Shown here: in pieces, positions 9,457 through 16,467 of the stretch
Numbering within the stretch: position 1 is the first letter of the stretch
Layout: the number at the start of each line of letters is the position of its first letter
NCBI RefSeq assembly: GCF_009208565.1
Contig: NZ_WFLK01000003.1
Coordinates: 186,001-250,000, forward strand
From: Janthinobacterium aquaticum
GTDB taxonomy: Bacteria > Pseudomonadota > Gammaproteobacteria > Burkholderiales > Burkholderiaceae_D
Direction of reading: 5' to 3'
DNA length: 64,000 nucleotides
Translations under genes and position numbers: made by a program
The notes under the pieces: generated by a model
Databases searched by the model: none
Seen by the model: the letters and a program-made list of their open reading frames with translations, nothing else
What the model was told of the DNA's origin: nothing

Positions 9457-10772
9457 CCGAGATCACGTCCCTCCGCGACATTCCTCAAAAAAACATCTTC
9501 CGCAAGGGCGACACCTTTGTGCTGTTCGGCGAGCTGTTCGGCCGCGGCTACGTCAATGGCCTGCTCGACGAAGCGCGCAAGGCCGGCATGAATATCGTCG
9601 GCATGACGGTAGGCCGCCGCGATGAAAACATGGCGCTGCGCCCATTGAACGCGGAAGAGCTGGCCGAAGCCGAAGCCAATCTGGGCGGACGCATCATCAA
9701 CGTGCCGCTGATGGCCGGTTTCGACCTGGACGCACCGGAAGGCGAACCGACTCCGACCGCCCTGCTGGCCGACCTGACCCTGAAAAGCTGGCAGGAAGAC
9801 AAGCTGGACTGGACCAAGATCGAGCGTTCGCGCGAAGCCGGCGTGACCCGCTTCAAGAACTCGGTAGCCAAAGCCATGGCCGAGCTCGACACCCTGATTC
9901 GTGACGGCAGCAATGTGTATTTTGCCCACACCATGGCCGGAGGCATTCCGAAAGTCAAAGTCTTCCTGGCCATTGCCAACCGCATCTACAAGGGCCGCGG
10001 CGAGCGCTTCATGTCCTCGCGCGCACTGCTCGACAGCGATCTGGGCAAGCTGATCCTGATGAACTTCGACGAAGTTACCGCCAACACCCTGCAATACCTG
10101 ATTGACGGCAGCGCCGCCATCCGCAACCGCATCGAGCAAAGCGGCGGCCAGGTGCGCTACAGCGCCTACGGCTACCATGGCACGGAAATTTTGATCGACG
10201 GCAAGTACCAGTGGCAAACCTACAGCAACTACACCCAGGGCCTGGCCAAGATGCGCCTGGAAAACGTTGCCAAGGCGGCGTGGGAAAAAGGCATCAAGGC
10301 TACCGTCTTCAACTGCCCGGAAATCCGCACCAATTCGTCCGATATCTTTGTCGGCGTGGAACTGTCGCTGTTCCCGCTGCTCGACGCACTGAAAAAAGAA
10401 GGTGGCGGCGCTTGGGCCGAACAGCAGTGGGAAGCCTGCCAGGCCCTGCTCGAAGACGGCACCTCGCTGCAGGACCTGCTCGACCGCATCGCCGCCTACA
10501 ATGGCGACGCCACCAGCGTGCATTTCCGTAACTTTGCCGCCTGGCCGATGGACAACACGCCGGAACTGGCCGAAGTCATGATCGGCACCTCGGACGACAT
10601 CACCAAGTTGCACAAGGACCGCAAGGAACTGATCACCGATCACCTGAGTTCGCTGGTACTGGAAGGCACCGGCCCGCTGATGTTCCACGCCATGTCCGCC
10701 CCGCAGGCGCCGGTCGTCTGGCTCAACCACGACATTATCGCGCGCCAGCTGGCCGCCGTGCACAATCCCTGA
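9453..10772 (+). CDS. SDR-like protein resembling FabMG-type enoyl-ACP reductase
   Basis: This 439-residue protein is tentatively assigned. An N-terminal segment with GELFGRGYVNGLLDEARKAG looks like a nucleotide-binding Rossmann entry. The middle, where Y257 and Y260 precede K266 and are followed by GIKATVFNCPEIRTNSS, resembles the catalytic helix and the PGxxxT segment of short-chain dehydrogenases. The Y257-x8-K266 spacing is that of FabV enoyl reductases, while Y260-x5-K266 is the alternative. From memory, annotated FabMG enoyl-ACP reductases, first described in triclosan-tolerance work, look like this; I could not confirm it. No signal peptide or membrane helix is evident. If correct it would act in the last step of fatty acid elongation, possibly beside FabI. 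Confidence 0.5.
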   Translation: MTEITSLRDIPQKNIFRKGDTFVLFGELFGRGYVNGLLDEARKAGMNIVGMTVGRRDENMALRPLNAEELAEAEANLGGRIINVPLMAGFDLDAPEGEPTPTALLADLTLKSWQEDKLDWTKIERSREAGVTRFKNSVAKAMAELDTLIRDGSNVYFAHTMAGGIPKVKVFLAIANRIYKGRGERFMSSRALLDSDLGKLILMNFDEVTANTLQYLIDGSAAIRNRIEQSGGQVRYSAYGYHGTEILIDGKYQWQTYSNYTQGLAKMRLENVAKAAWEKGIKATVFNCPEIRTNSSDIFVGVELSLFPLLDALKKEGGGAWAEQQWEACQALLEDGTSLQDLLDRIAAYNGDATSVHFRNFAAWPMDNTPELAEVMIGTSDDITKLHKDRKELITDHLSSLVLEGTGPLMFHAMSAPQAPVVWLNHDIIARQLAAVHNP

Positions 10773-10845
10773 GCGATACACTGTTGCGTCGGCAAGCGAA
10801 AAACTTGCCGGATTGTGACAAATCAGTGATAATGCCTCTCGCGTT

Positions 10846-10930
10846 GCCCGAGTGATGGAATTGGTAGACGTAGCGGACTCAAAATCCGCCGCCGCAAGGC
10901 GTGCCGGTTCAAGTCCGGCCTCGGGCACCA
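10846..10930 (+). tRNA. tRNA-Leu (anticodon CAA)
   Basis: The 85-base sequence folds as a cloverleaf: acceptor GCCCGAG pairs with CTCGGGC and the CCA end is encoded; the anticodon stem GCGGA/TCCGC encloses the loop CTCAAAA with anticodon CAA; a long variable arm (CGCCGCAAGGCG) is typical of class II tRNA-Leu; the T arm is GCCGG-TTCAAGT-CCGGC. Confidence 0.95.
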
Positions 10931-10941
10931 AACAATACAGC

Positions 10942-10973
10942 AAGCCATTCAATGCAGATTGAATGGCTTTTTT
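10942..10973 (+). terminator. Rho-independent terminator of tRNA-Leu
   Basis: A perfect ten-base stem (GCCATTCAAT/ATTGAATGGC) with a GCAG loop is followed by six T. It lies 12 bases after the tRNA. Confidence 0.92.
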
Positions 10974-11166
10974 GTTGCTGGAAGCATTGACATCGCCAGC
11001 TTGCGCTGCATCGCCCCCTGATGCACAGCACCAATTGCGCGCCATCTATTGCGTAATTGAAATAAGATCAACGTTAACAAATAGCTTTCCCGCCATCCTG
11101 GCAACCGGGCCGTGACGCCCAATGAACCTCTGCAGCACATCCCTGTCAAAGATAGAGAGGCTTATC

Positions 11167-12294
11167 ATGGCGCAATCGCGACTGGCTGATTTTCTTCGCT
11201 CCAACCTGGAACCCATTCTGATGGCATGGGAAGATTTTGCCCGTACCATCGAGCCGCCGGCCTTGACCATGAGCGATGAGGAGCTGCGCGACCACGCGCG
11301 CCAGATGCTGCTGGTGTTTGCCGACGATCTGGAAGAGCCGCAGTCGGAACTGCAGCGTGAAAACAAATCGCTGGGGCTGGCCCCGCAGGTGCGCGGCGAT
11401 ACGGCAGCCGAGACGCATGCCGAAACACGTTTGCTGTCAGGCTACACGGTGGTGCAGCTGGTCTCGGAATACCGCGCCTTGCGCGCCAGTGTGCTGAACT
11501 TGTGGAGCCACGATACGTCGATGGATCATGCCAGCACCATCAATGACATCACGCGTTTCAATGAGGCAGTTGACCAGGCGGTTGCCGAGTCGGTGGCGCG
11601 CTACCAGTTGCTGGTCAACAAATCACAGAACATGTTCCTGGCCATACTCGGCCATGACCTGCGCAATCCGCTCGGCGCGCTGGTGATGGGCTCAAGCGCC
11701 ATCATGCAGGCACTCGACATACCGCCCAAGTATGTGCAGATCGCCACGCGCATGTTCCGCAGCGCCGACCGCATGAACCGGCTGGTGCACGACCTGATCG
11801 ACTTTACGCGTACCCATCTGGGCAGCAGCATTCCCATCAATACCCGACCAAACGATCTCGCTGCCGTGTGCGAACAGGTGGTCAACGAGCTGCGCACCGC
11901 GCACCCCGGGCGCCTGATCGCGCTTGAGGCGCCGCCCTCGCTGATGGGTAACTTTGACGTGGACCGCATTGCGCAAATGCTGTCGAACCTGCTTGCCAAC
12001 GCGCTCAAGTATGGCAGCGCGGATCAGCCGGTCACGGTGCGCCTGAGCAGCAGCACCGAAGGCACGTTAATCGAAGTGAACAATCAGGGGCCGCTGATAC
12101 CTGCCGATAAACTGGCCACCATTTTCGAGCCGCTGGTGCGCCTGGCAAGCGCGCAGGACCTTGTCAGCGAATGCACGAGCCTGGGTATCGGCCTGTTTGT
12201 CGCGCGTGAAATTGCCGAAGCACACAGTGGCGAAATCAGCGTGAGCTCGACCCCGGCGCAAGGCACAACCTTCGTTGTCACCTTGCCGCGCTAG
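11167..12294 (+). CDS. Cytosolic sensor histidine kinase with RsbRD-like N-terminus
   Basis: The 375-residue protein has an all-helical N-terminal domain (about residues 5-150, ending in a SEYRALRASVLNLW segment) of the kind called RsbRD-like, in sensor proteins related to the stress-response co-antagonists. It is followed by a HisKA helix with H163 in ILGHDLRNPLG and an ATPase domain (LLANALKYG, LGIGLFVAREIAEAH). The G1 region is VNNQGPLIP, a poor match to DxGxG. No membrane helix is present. ATG at 11167 is preferred over 11122 because GAGAGG lies six bases upstream of it. No response regulator is adjacent, so the partner is unknown. Confidence 0.82.
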   Translation: MAQSRLADFLRSNLEPILMAWEDFARTIEPPALTMSDEELRDHARQMLLVFADDLEEPQSELQRENKSLGLAPQVRGDTAAETHAETRLLSGYTVVQLVSEYRALRASVLNLWSHDTSMDHASTINDITRFNEAVDQAVAESVARYQLLVNKSQNMFLAILGHDLRNPLGALVMGSSAIMQALDIPPKYVQIATRMFRSADRMNRLVHDLIDFTRTHLGSSIPINTRPNDLAAVCEQVVNELRTAHPGRLIALEAPPSLMGNFDVDRIAQMLSNLLANALKYGSADQPVTVRLSSSTEGTLIEVNNQGPLIPADKLATIFEPLVRLASAQDLVSECTSLGIGLFVAREIAEAHSGEISVSSTPAQGTTFVVTLPR

Positions 12295-12427
12295 TATCGG
12301 CAGCGCTGTCAGCAGCACGCTCCCGGCATCGGGACTGCGCACTGGCGGTTTGATCGCCTCAAATCCTTTAAAATAGCCGCCTAGAATGCTAAGCATGCGG
12401 CCTGTTTTTTCACATTGAGGATATAAA

Positions 12428-13549
12428 ATGGCAATTTCCAGCACCGAAGAGATCATCGCCGAGATACGCGCAGGGCGCATGGTGATACTGGTCGACGAAG
12501 AAGACCGCGAGAACGAAGGCGATATCGTGATCGCCGCCGATTTCGTCACCCCCGAGGCGATCAACTTCATGGCCAGGCATGCACGCGGCCTGATCTGCCT
12601 GACGCTGAGCGAAGAAATCTGCGACCGCCTGAAGTTGCCGATGATGACCGCCAGCAATGGCACCGCTTTCGGCACCAATTTCACCGTCTCGATCGAAGCG
12701 GCCGAAGGCGTGACCACCGGCATTTCGGCGGCCGACCGTGCGCGTACCGTGCAGGTGGCGGTGGGCAAGAATACGGTAGCGACCGACCTGGTGCAGCCTG
12801 GCCATATCTTCCCTTTGCGCGCCGTCAATGGCGGCGTGCTGATGCGCGCCGGCCACACCGAAGCGGGCTGCGACCTGACCCAGATGGCAGGCCTGACGCC
12901 AGCCTCGGTGATCTGCGAAGTGCTCAAGGAAGACGGCGAAATGGCGCGCCTGCCGGATCTGCTGGTATTTGCCGAACAGCACAATCTGAAGATCGGCACG
13001 ATTGCCGACCTGATCCACTATCGCAACCAGAACGAGTCGCTGGTCGAACGCATTGCCGAGCGCCAGTTGAACACCTCGCACGGCCCGTTCCGCATGGTAG
13101 CGTTCCGCGACAAGCCCAGCGGCTCGGCCCACCTGGCGCTGGTGCATGGCGACCTGGCGCCCAACCTGGAAGCGCTGGTACGCGTACACGAGCCGGTATC
13201 GGTGCTGGACTTGCTGGAAACCCAGGCCACCACCCACTCGTGGAATATCTCGGCCTCGATGGCCGCCATCCAGGCGGCTGAACGCGGCGTGATGGTGCTG
13301 CTCAACTGCGGCGAGACGGCCGATGAACTGTTTTCACAGCTGAGCGCGCTCGATACGCCGGAAGTCAAACCCAAGGGCCGTGCCGCCAGCATGGACCTGC
13401 GCAGCTACGGCATCGGCGCCCAGATCCTGCGCGAACTGGGCGTGGGCAAGATGAAGCTGCTGGCCAATCCGCGCAAGATGCCATCGATGACCGGCTTCGA
13501 CCTGGAAGTGGTCGGCTTCGTGCCGTGCCCGGTGCCTGACTGCGAATAA
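12428..13549 (+). CDS. ribB: 3,4-dihydroxy-2-butanone 4-phosphate synthase with degenerate GTP cyclohydrolase II domain
   Basis: The first about 205 residues are a complete RibB domain, with DEEDRENEGD (acidic metal site) and HTEAGCD, which converts ribulose 5-phosphate to the four-carbon precursor of riboflavin. The second half (from about 215) has the outline of GTP cyclohydrolase II (GPFRMVAFRD, LRSYGIGAQILRELGVGKMKLLANP). It lacks the zinc-binding cysteines and the surrounding RxHxxCxTGD region: the matching place reads VRVHEPVSVLDLLETQ. It is therefore a RibBX-type protein, usually annotated ribBA but probably without cyclohydrolase activity. ATG 12428 has GAGG nine bases upstream. No FMN riboswitch was recognised in the 133-base leader, and no other rib genes are adjacent. 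Confidence 0.92.
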   Translation: MAISSTEEIIAEIRAGRMVILVDEEDRENEGDIVIAADFVTPEAINFMARHARGLICLTLSEEICDRLKLPMMTASNGTAFGTNFTVSIEAAEGVTTGISAADRARTVQVAVGKNTVATDLVQPGHIFPLRAVNGGVLMRAGHTEAGCDLTQMAGLTPASVICEVLKEDGEMARLPDLLVFAEQHNLKIGTIADLIHYRNQNESLVERIAERQLNTSHGPFRMVAFRDKPSGSAHLALVHGDLAPNLEALVRVHEPVSVLDLLETQATTHSWNISASMAAIQAAERGVMVLLNCGETADELFSQLSALDTPEVKPKGRAASMDLRSYGIGAQILRELGVGKMKLLANPRKMPSMTGFDLEVVGFVPCPVPDCE

Positions 13550-13566
13550 GCCGCAGTGCATCAGGT

Positions 13567-13601
13567 AAAAGCGCCACAGGAGCCCTCCTGCGGCGCTTTT
13601 T
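13567..13601. terminator. Bidirectional terminator between ribB and the Imm10-like gene
   Basis: AAAAGCGCC-A-CAGGA pairs with TCCTG-C-GGCGCTTTTT around a short loop. It has T on one side and A on the other, so it can stop transcription from both converging genes. Confidence 0.85.
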
Positions 13602-13992
13602 ATGGCTCTTCGCAATAGTAGTCGCAGCCCTCGAATGTGGCGCGCAGCGCCAGTTGCAAGCGCCCGAACTGGGCCGGCGAGAAGTTGAAGCGCACGTCGA
13701 TCTGGCCGTCGTCATCCATCTGCATGGCGGCCTCGGCGTCCATCTGCACCGACAGGCGGTTCGGATGCAAAATCACCGCATGCATATGGCCATACCAGCC
13801 AAAGCCCTGGCCGCAGTATTCGATATACGGTTCGTCCATGCCCAGCGCCACGTCCTGCTCGTCGAATTCATCGGCGCGCTGGAGCATCAGGTACAAGGGG
13901 TCGCCTGCGCCCTGCGGCAGCGCCAGCGTGGTAATCAGGGCCTCATCCTGTTCCAGGATGGATAATTCGGTAGCGCTAAAGCCTGCAGCCAT
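13600..13992 (-). CDS. Imm10-like putative immunity protein
   Basis: This 130-residue acidic protein begins with FSATELSILEQDE and carries YLMLQRADEFDEQD, YIEYCGQGFGWYGHM and FNFSPAQFGRLQLAL, a pattern that fits the Imm10 family of polymorphic-toxin immunity proteins. Members neutralise a cognate nuclease-type toxin in contact-dependent systems, but many are found as orphans. No toxin, secretion gene or repeat-rich cassette is nearby. It converges with ribB across a shared terminator. A neutral reading is a conserved small protein of unknown function; the family assignment is from pattern recall. Confidence 0.5.
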   Translation of the reverse strand: MAAGFSATELSILEQDEALITTLALPQGAGDPLYLMLQRADEFDEQDVALGMDEPYIEYCGQGFGWYGHMHAVILHPNRLSVQMDAEAAMQMDDDGQIDVRFNFSPAQFGRLQLALRATFEGCDYYCEEP

Positions 13993-14094
13993 GGGATGCT
14001 CTCGTCAAGAAAATAGCGCTACCATAGCACCTCGCGCCGCGCCGCGTTCCCTATAATGGCGGCAACCGCCGATCAATTGCCTCACGGAGCCGCC

Positions 14095-14499
14095 TTGTCC
14101 TATACCACCCGCCTGGAAACACCAAATATCGCCACCTACCAGCACCTGCGCGTGGCAGCTGGCCTGAGCCCGAAAAACATGGAAGCGGCGGCGCGCGGCC
14201 TGCCCAATTCGCTGTTTGCCGTGCAGGTGCTGCATGGCGACGAGGTGGTCGGCATGGGCCGCGTGATCGGCGACGGCGGCTGCTTTTACCAGGTGGTCGA
14301 TATTGCCGTGCTGCCGGCGCACCAGGGCCGCGGGCTGGGCAAGCTGGTGATGCGCGAGATCAGCCAGTGGCTGGACGCAAATATGCCGAAAAGCGCGTAT
14401 GTCAGCCTGATCGCCGACGGCGAAGCGCATCGCCTGTATGCACAGTTCGGCTTCGCGCCGACAGCGCCGGCCTCGATCGGCATGGCGCGCAAGGCCTGA
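14095..14499 (+). CDS. GNAT family N-acetyltransferase
   Basis: The 134-residue protein has the GNAT core: VVDIAVLPAHQGRGLGKLVM is the acetyl-CoA pyrophosphate-binding segment (R/QxxGxG/A), and YAQFGFAPT closes the fold. It would transfer an acetyl group from acetyl-CoA to an unknown amine. I chose TTG 14095 because an ACGGAG ribosome site sits eight bases upstream, and the alternative ATG at 14056 overlaps a TATAAT sequence (14052-14057) that could be a promoter element. The protein from TTG begins SYTTRLETPNIATY, matching the usual first strand position. Confidence 0.8.
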   Translation: MSYTTRLETPNIATYQHLRVAAGLSPKNMEAAARGLPNSLFAVQVLHGDEVVGMGRVIGDGGCFYQVVDIAVLPAHQGRGLGKLVMREISQWLDANMPKSAYVSLIADGEAHRLYAQFGFAPTAPASIGMARKA

Positions 14500-14571
14500 G
14501 CCGGCGATTCCATCAGTTGCGGCAGCATCGGCCTGCCGCTAACAGTAACCCAGAAAAACCAGAGAGTTGCC

Positions 14572-15072
14572 ATGATTTACCTGTTTGCCATTGTGATCGT
14601 TATCGGCCTGCTGTATTACGTGTTCAGCGGGCGCACCAGGGTCGAGCCGCTGCAAAAAGCCCTGATCTCGGTACGCCAGTATGTGCCGGCCATCCCCGCC
14701 ACAGCGCCCGCCCATCACTGGAGCGACAACGGCCGCTATGCATCAGAGGTGGAAAACGATTCGATCTACCAGCCGGCCATTGCCCGGCTGGCCGGCGAAC
14801 ACGGCCCCGGCAATGCCGATGAAAAATGCCTGGCGCTGCTGGTGTGCGACGACGCCAATCCGTTCCAGGACAAGGCCATTGCCGTGTTTATCGATAGCCA
14901 GTTGGTGGGCTACCTGGCGCACAGCGATGCGCTGCGCCTGCGCCGCACGCTGGGGCGCCAGGACCTGGTCGGCCAGCTGACTTCATGCGACGCGGTGATC
15001 CGTGGCGGCGGTCTGTGGAACGGCAAGCGTTTGGCGTATGCGGTATGGCTGGATCTGCAGCCGTTTGACTGA
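14572..15072 (+). CDS. Membrane-anchored protein with a HIRAN-like domain
   Basis: This 166-residue protein has one N-terminal membrane helix (IYLFAIVIVIGLLYYVF). Its C-terminal half has the signature of HIRAN-like folds: DANPFQDKAIAVFIDSQLVGYL, then a helix ALRLRRTL, CDAVIRGGG and a closing YAVWLDL. HIRAN-type domains bind DNA ends in helicases, but short membrane-linked versions in bacteria have no assigned role. The gene follows the acetyltransferase by 72 bases that include a GCGGCAG/CTGCCGC hairpin (14519-14539). Confidence 0.55.
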   Translation: MIYLFAIVIVIGLLYYVFSGRTRVEPLQKALISVRQYVPAIPATAPAHHWSDNGRYASEVENDSIYQPAIARLAGEHGPGNADEKCLALLVCDDANPFQDKAIAVFIDSQLVGYLAHSDALRLRRTLGRQDLVGQLTSCDAVIRGGGLWNGKRLAYAVWLDLQPFD

Positions 15073-15077
15073 TGCCG

Positions 15078-15244
15078 GGGACAGGTGGTAATGCCGCTAA
15101 GTTAAGGAAAAATCTTGGTAAACCAAGTAGGTCGGATTAGCCGCGTAGCGGCGTAATCCGACAATATCAGCTGCCAATTGTCGGATTACGCTACGCTAAT
15201 CCGACCTACCATCCTCTTAACTTAGCGGCATTAGGGACAGGTGG
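15078..15244. mobile_element. MITE-like element enclosing REP copy 2
   Basis: A perfect 18-base inverted repeat, TAATGCCGCTAAGTTAAG at 15089-15106 and its complement at 15216-15233, bounds about 145 bases without a gene. Outside it lies a direct repeat GGGACAGGTGG (15078-15088 and 15234-15244). Terminal inverted repeats with flanking direct repeats suggest a non-autonomous transposon remnant. Within it are a CTTGGT-AA-ACCAAG palindrome (15114-15127) and the REP-like repeat. The rest of the 416-base gap between the two genes (15245-15488) shows only the leader of the next gene. Confidence 0.6.
15127..15209. repeat. Composite palindromic repeat (REP/BIME-like), copy 2 (short form)
   Basis: It starts GTAGGTCGGATTAG and ends CTAATCCGACCTAC like copies 1 and 3, with inner arms CCGCGTAGCGGCG and CGCTACGCTAATCC. 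The spacer (CAATATCAGCTGCCAATTG) differs from that of the two longer copies. Confidence 0.85.
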
Positions 15245-15488
15245 AGGTGTGAAGTGAACTCCCGCCACGGCTGGCGTTGTTGCGTTACACAGGTTCAACA
15301 GGTGCCTGGAAGTCAATCCAGGCATTGCAGCCAATGCAAACCGCCAGCCGGACCGGGAGTTCTCTTGCATTATCGCCATTTACCAAGCACCTACGTTGAC
15401 CTGCATCAAAAGTACTGAAATAAAGCGTGCACGTTGAACTTTGCAAAATGGATATACTTGCCTGATTAATCATATCAGGACGATATCC

Positions 15489-16355
15489 ATGAAGGAAACA
15501 CTGGCCAACTGGAGCAGCAATCTGCTGCCGCTGGGAAGCGAACTGCTGCTGGGCGCACTGCCTTGGATGCTGCTGTGCGGCGTGCTGGGTTTGCTGCTGG
15601 CGGCATTGATCTGCTACCAACTGGCCAGACAATGCCTGCTGGTGCGCCGACCAACTGCCTGGCATGTGGCCGCTAAACTCAGCTATGTGTTGATCCTGCT
15701 GGCGCTGCCGCTGCTGGGGATGGCGTTTGGCGCGGTGCACAGCGTGCACCGGGTGGTCAACCAGGCGCTGGTGCGCGACCTGCAGCCGGTGTTTGAAGCC
15801 CAGGCGCCGGCGCTGCGCATCTATCTGGAACAGCAGGTACGGCTGGTGGCGCCCGGCCAGCCGCTCAACATGCGCACGCTGATCGCGCCGCTGGTGCAGG
15901 ACATGCTGTACCGGCCGGTGTCGGACAGCTGGTGGGAGCGCAGCAAGGCGTACTGGGTCAATGAATTCATGCTGCGCCGTGGCAGTGCGCTGCTGACGCA
16001 GGTATTGCAGGAACAGTTGATTACCCGCGTGGGCACGCTGGGTGCAGTGCTCAAGGAGTCGGACTTTCGTGGCCAGGCCACGGGCGAACTGGCCCGTCTC
16101 GGCACCGACGTGGCGGTACGCCTGACAACCGACGCGGCGCGCCGGATCGACTTCAGCGCGCTCGACACATCGCTGCCGATGCTGCTGGTCGACGCCATCA
16201 AGCGCCAGTCGGGCGCCTATTTCAACTCGCTCAAGCTCACGCTGGGATTTTTCGCCGTGCTGGCGCTGCTGATCGTGTGGGCCGAGATTATGGTGTACCG
16301 CTATTTCTACTTGCGCAGGTATCAAACCAGCACGCCCGCGGCCAACTGCGTCTGA
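15489..16355 (+). CDS. Integral membrane protein of unknown function
   Basis: The 288-residue protein has two N-terminal membrane helices (around LLLGALPWMLLCGVLGLLL, residues 19-37, and LSYVLILLALPLLGMAFGA), a roughly 160-residue soluble part and one C-terminal helix (LGFFAVLALLIVWAEIMVY). The soluble part is rich in amphipathic helix and arginine and has no motif I recognise. ATG 15489 has AGGA eight bases upstream, which excludes the longer frame from 15441. It converges with maeB over a long hairpin that overlaps its stop codon. I assign no function. Confidence 0.65.
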   Translation: MKETLANWSSNLLPLGSELLLGALPWMLLCGVLGLLLAALICYQLARQCLLVRRPTAWHVAAKLSYVLILLALPLLGMAFGAVHSVHRVVNQALVRDLQPVFEAQAPALRIYLEQQVRLVAPGQPLNMRTLIAPLVQDMLYRPVSDSWWERSKAYWVNEFMLRRGSALLTQVLQEQLITRVGTLGAVLKESDFRGQATGELARLGTDVAVRLTTDAARRIDFSALDTSLPMLLVDAIKRQSGAYFNSLKLTLGFFAVLALLIVWAEIMVYRYFYLRRYQTSTPAANCV

Positions 16356-16461
16356 CAGAAGCGTAGCGAGCGGCGGCGAGTTGCGGCCGAGAAGCGCAGC
16401 CGTGCTTAAGCACGGTGAGCATCGCCGGCCGCAAATCGTGACGCGCAGTAGCTTATGTCAG
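16352..16461. repeat. Long imperfect inverted repeat between converging genes
   Basis: About 110 bases fold back on themselves: CTGACA-AAGC outer arms (16352 and 16461 ends), TTGCGGCC/GGCCGCAA middle arms, and a perfect 16-base palindrome CCGTGCTTAAGCACGG at 16400-16415 in the centre. It includes the stop codon of the upstream gene and ends seven bases before the maeB stop. It may serve as a bidirectional transcript end. Confidence 0.7.
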
Positions 16462-16467
16462 GCGCTC

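Noticed and set aside
12295..12427. FMN riboswitch in front of ribB.
   Set aside because: The conserved RFN stems and loop sequences are not found in the short leader.
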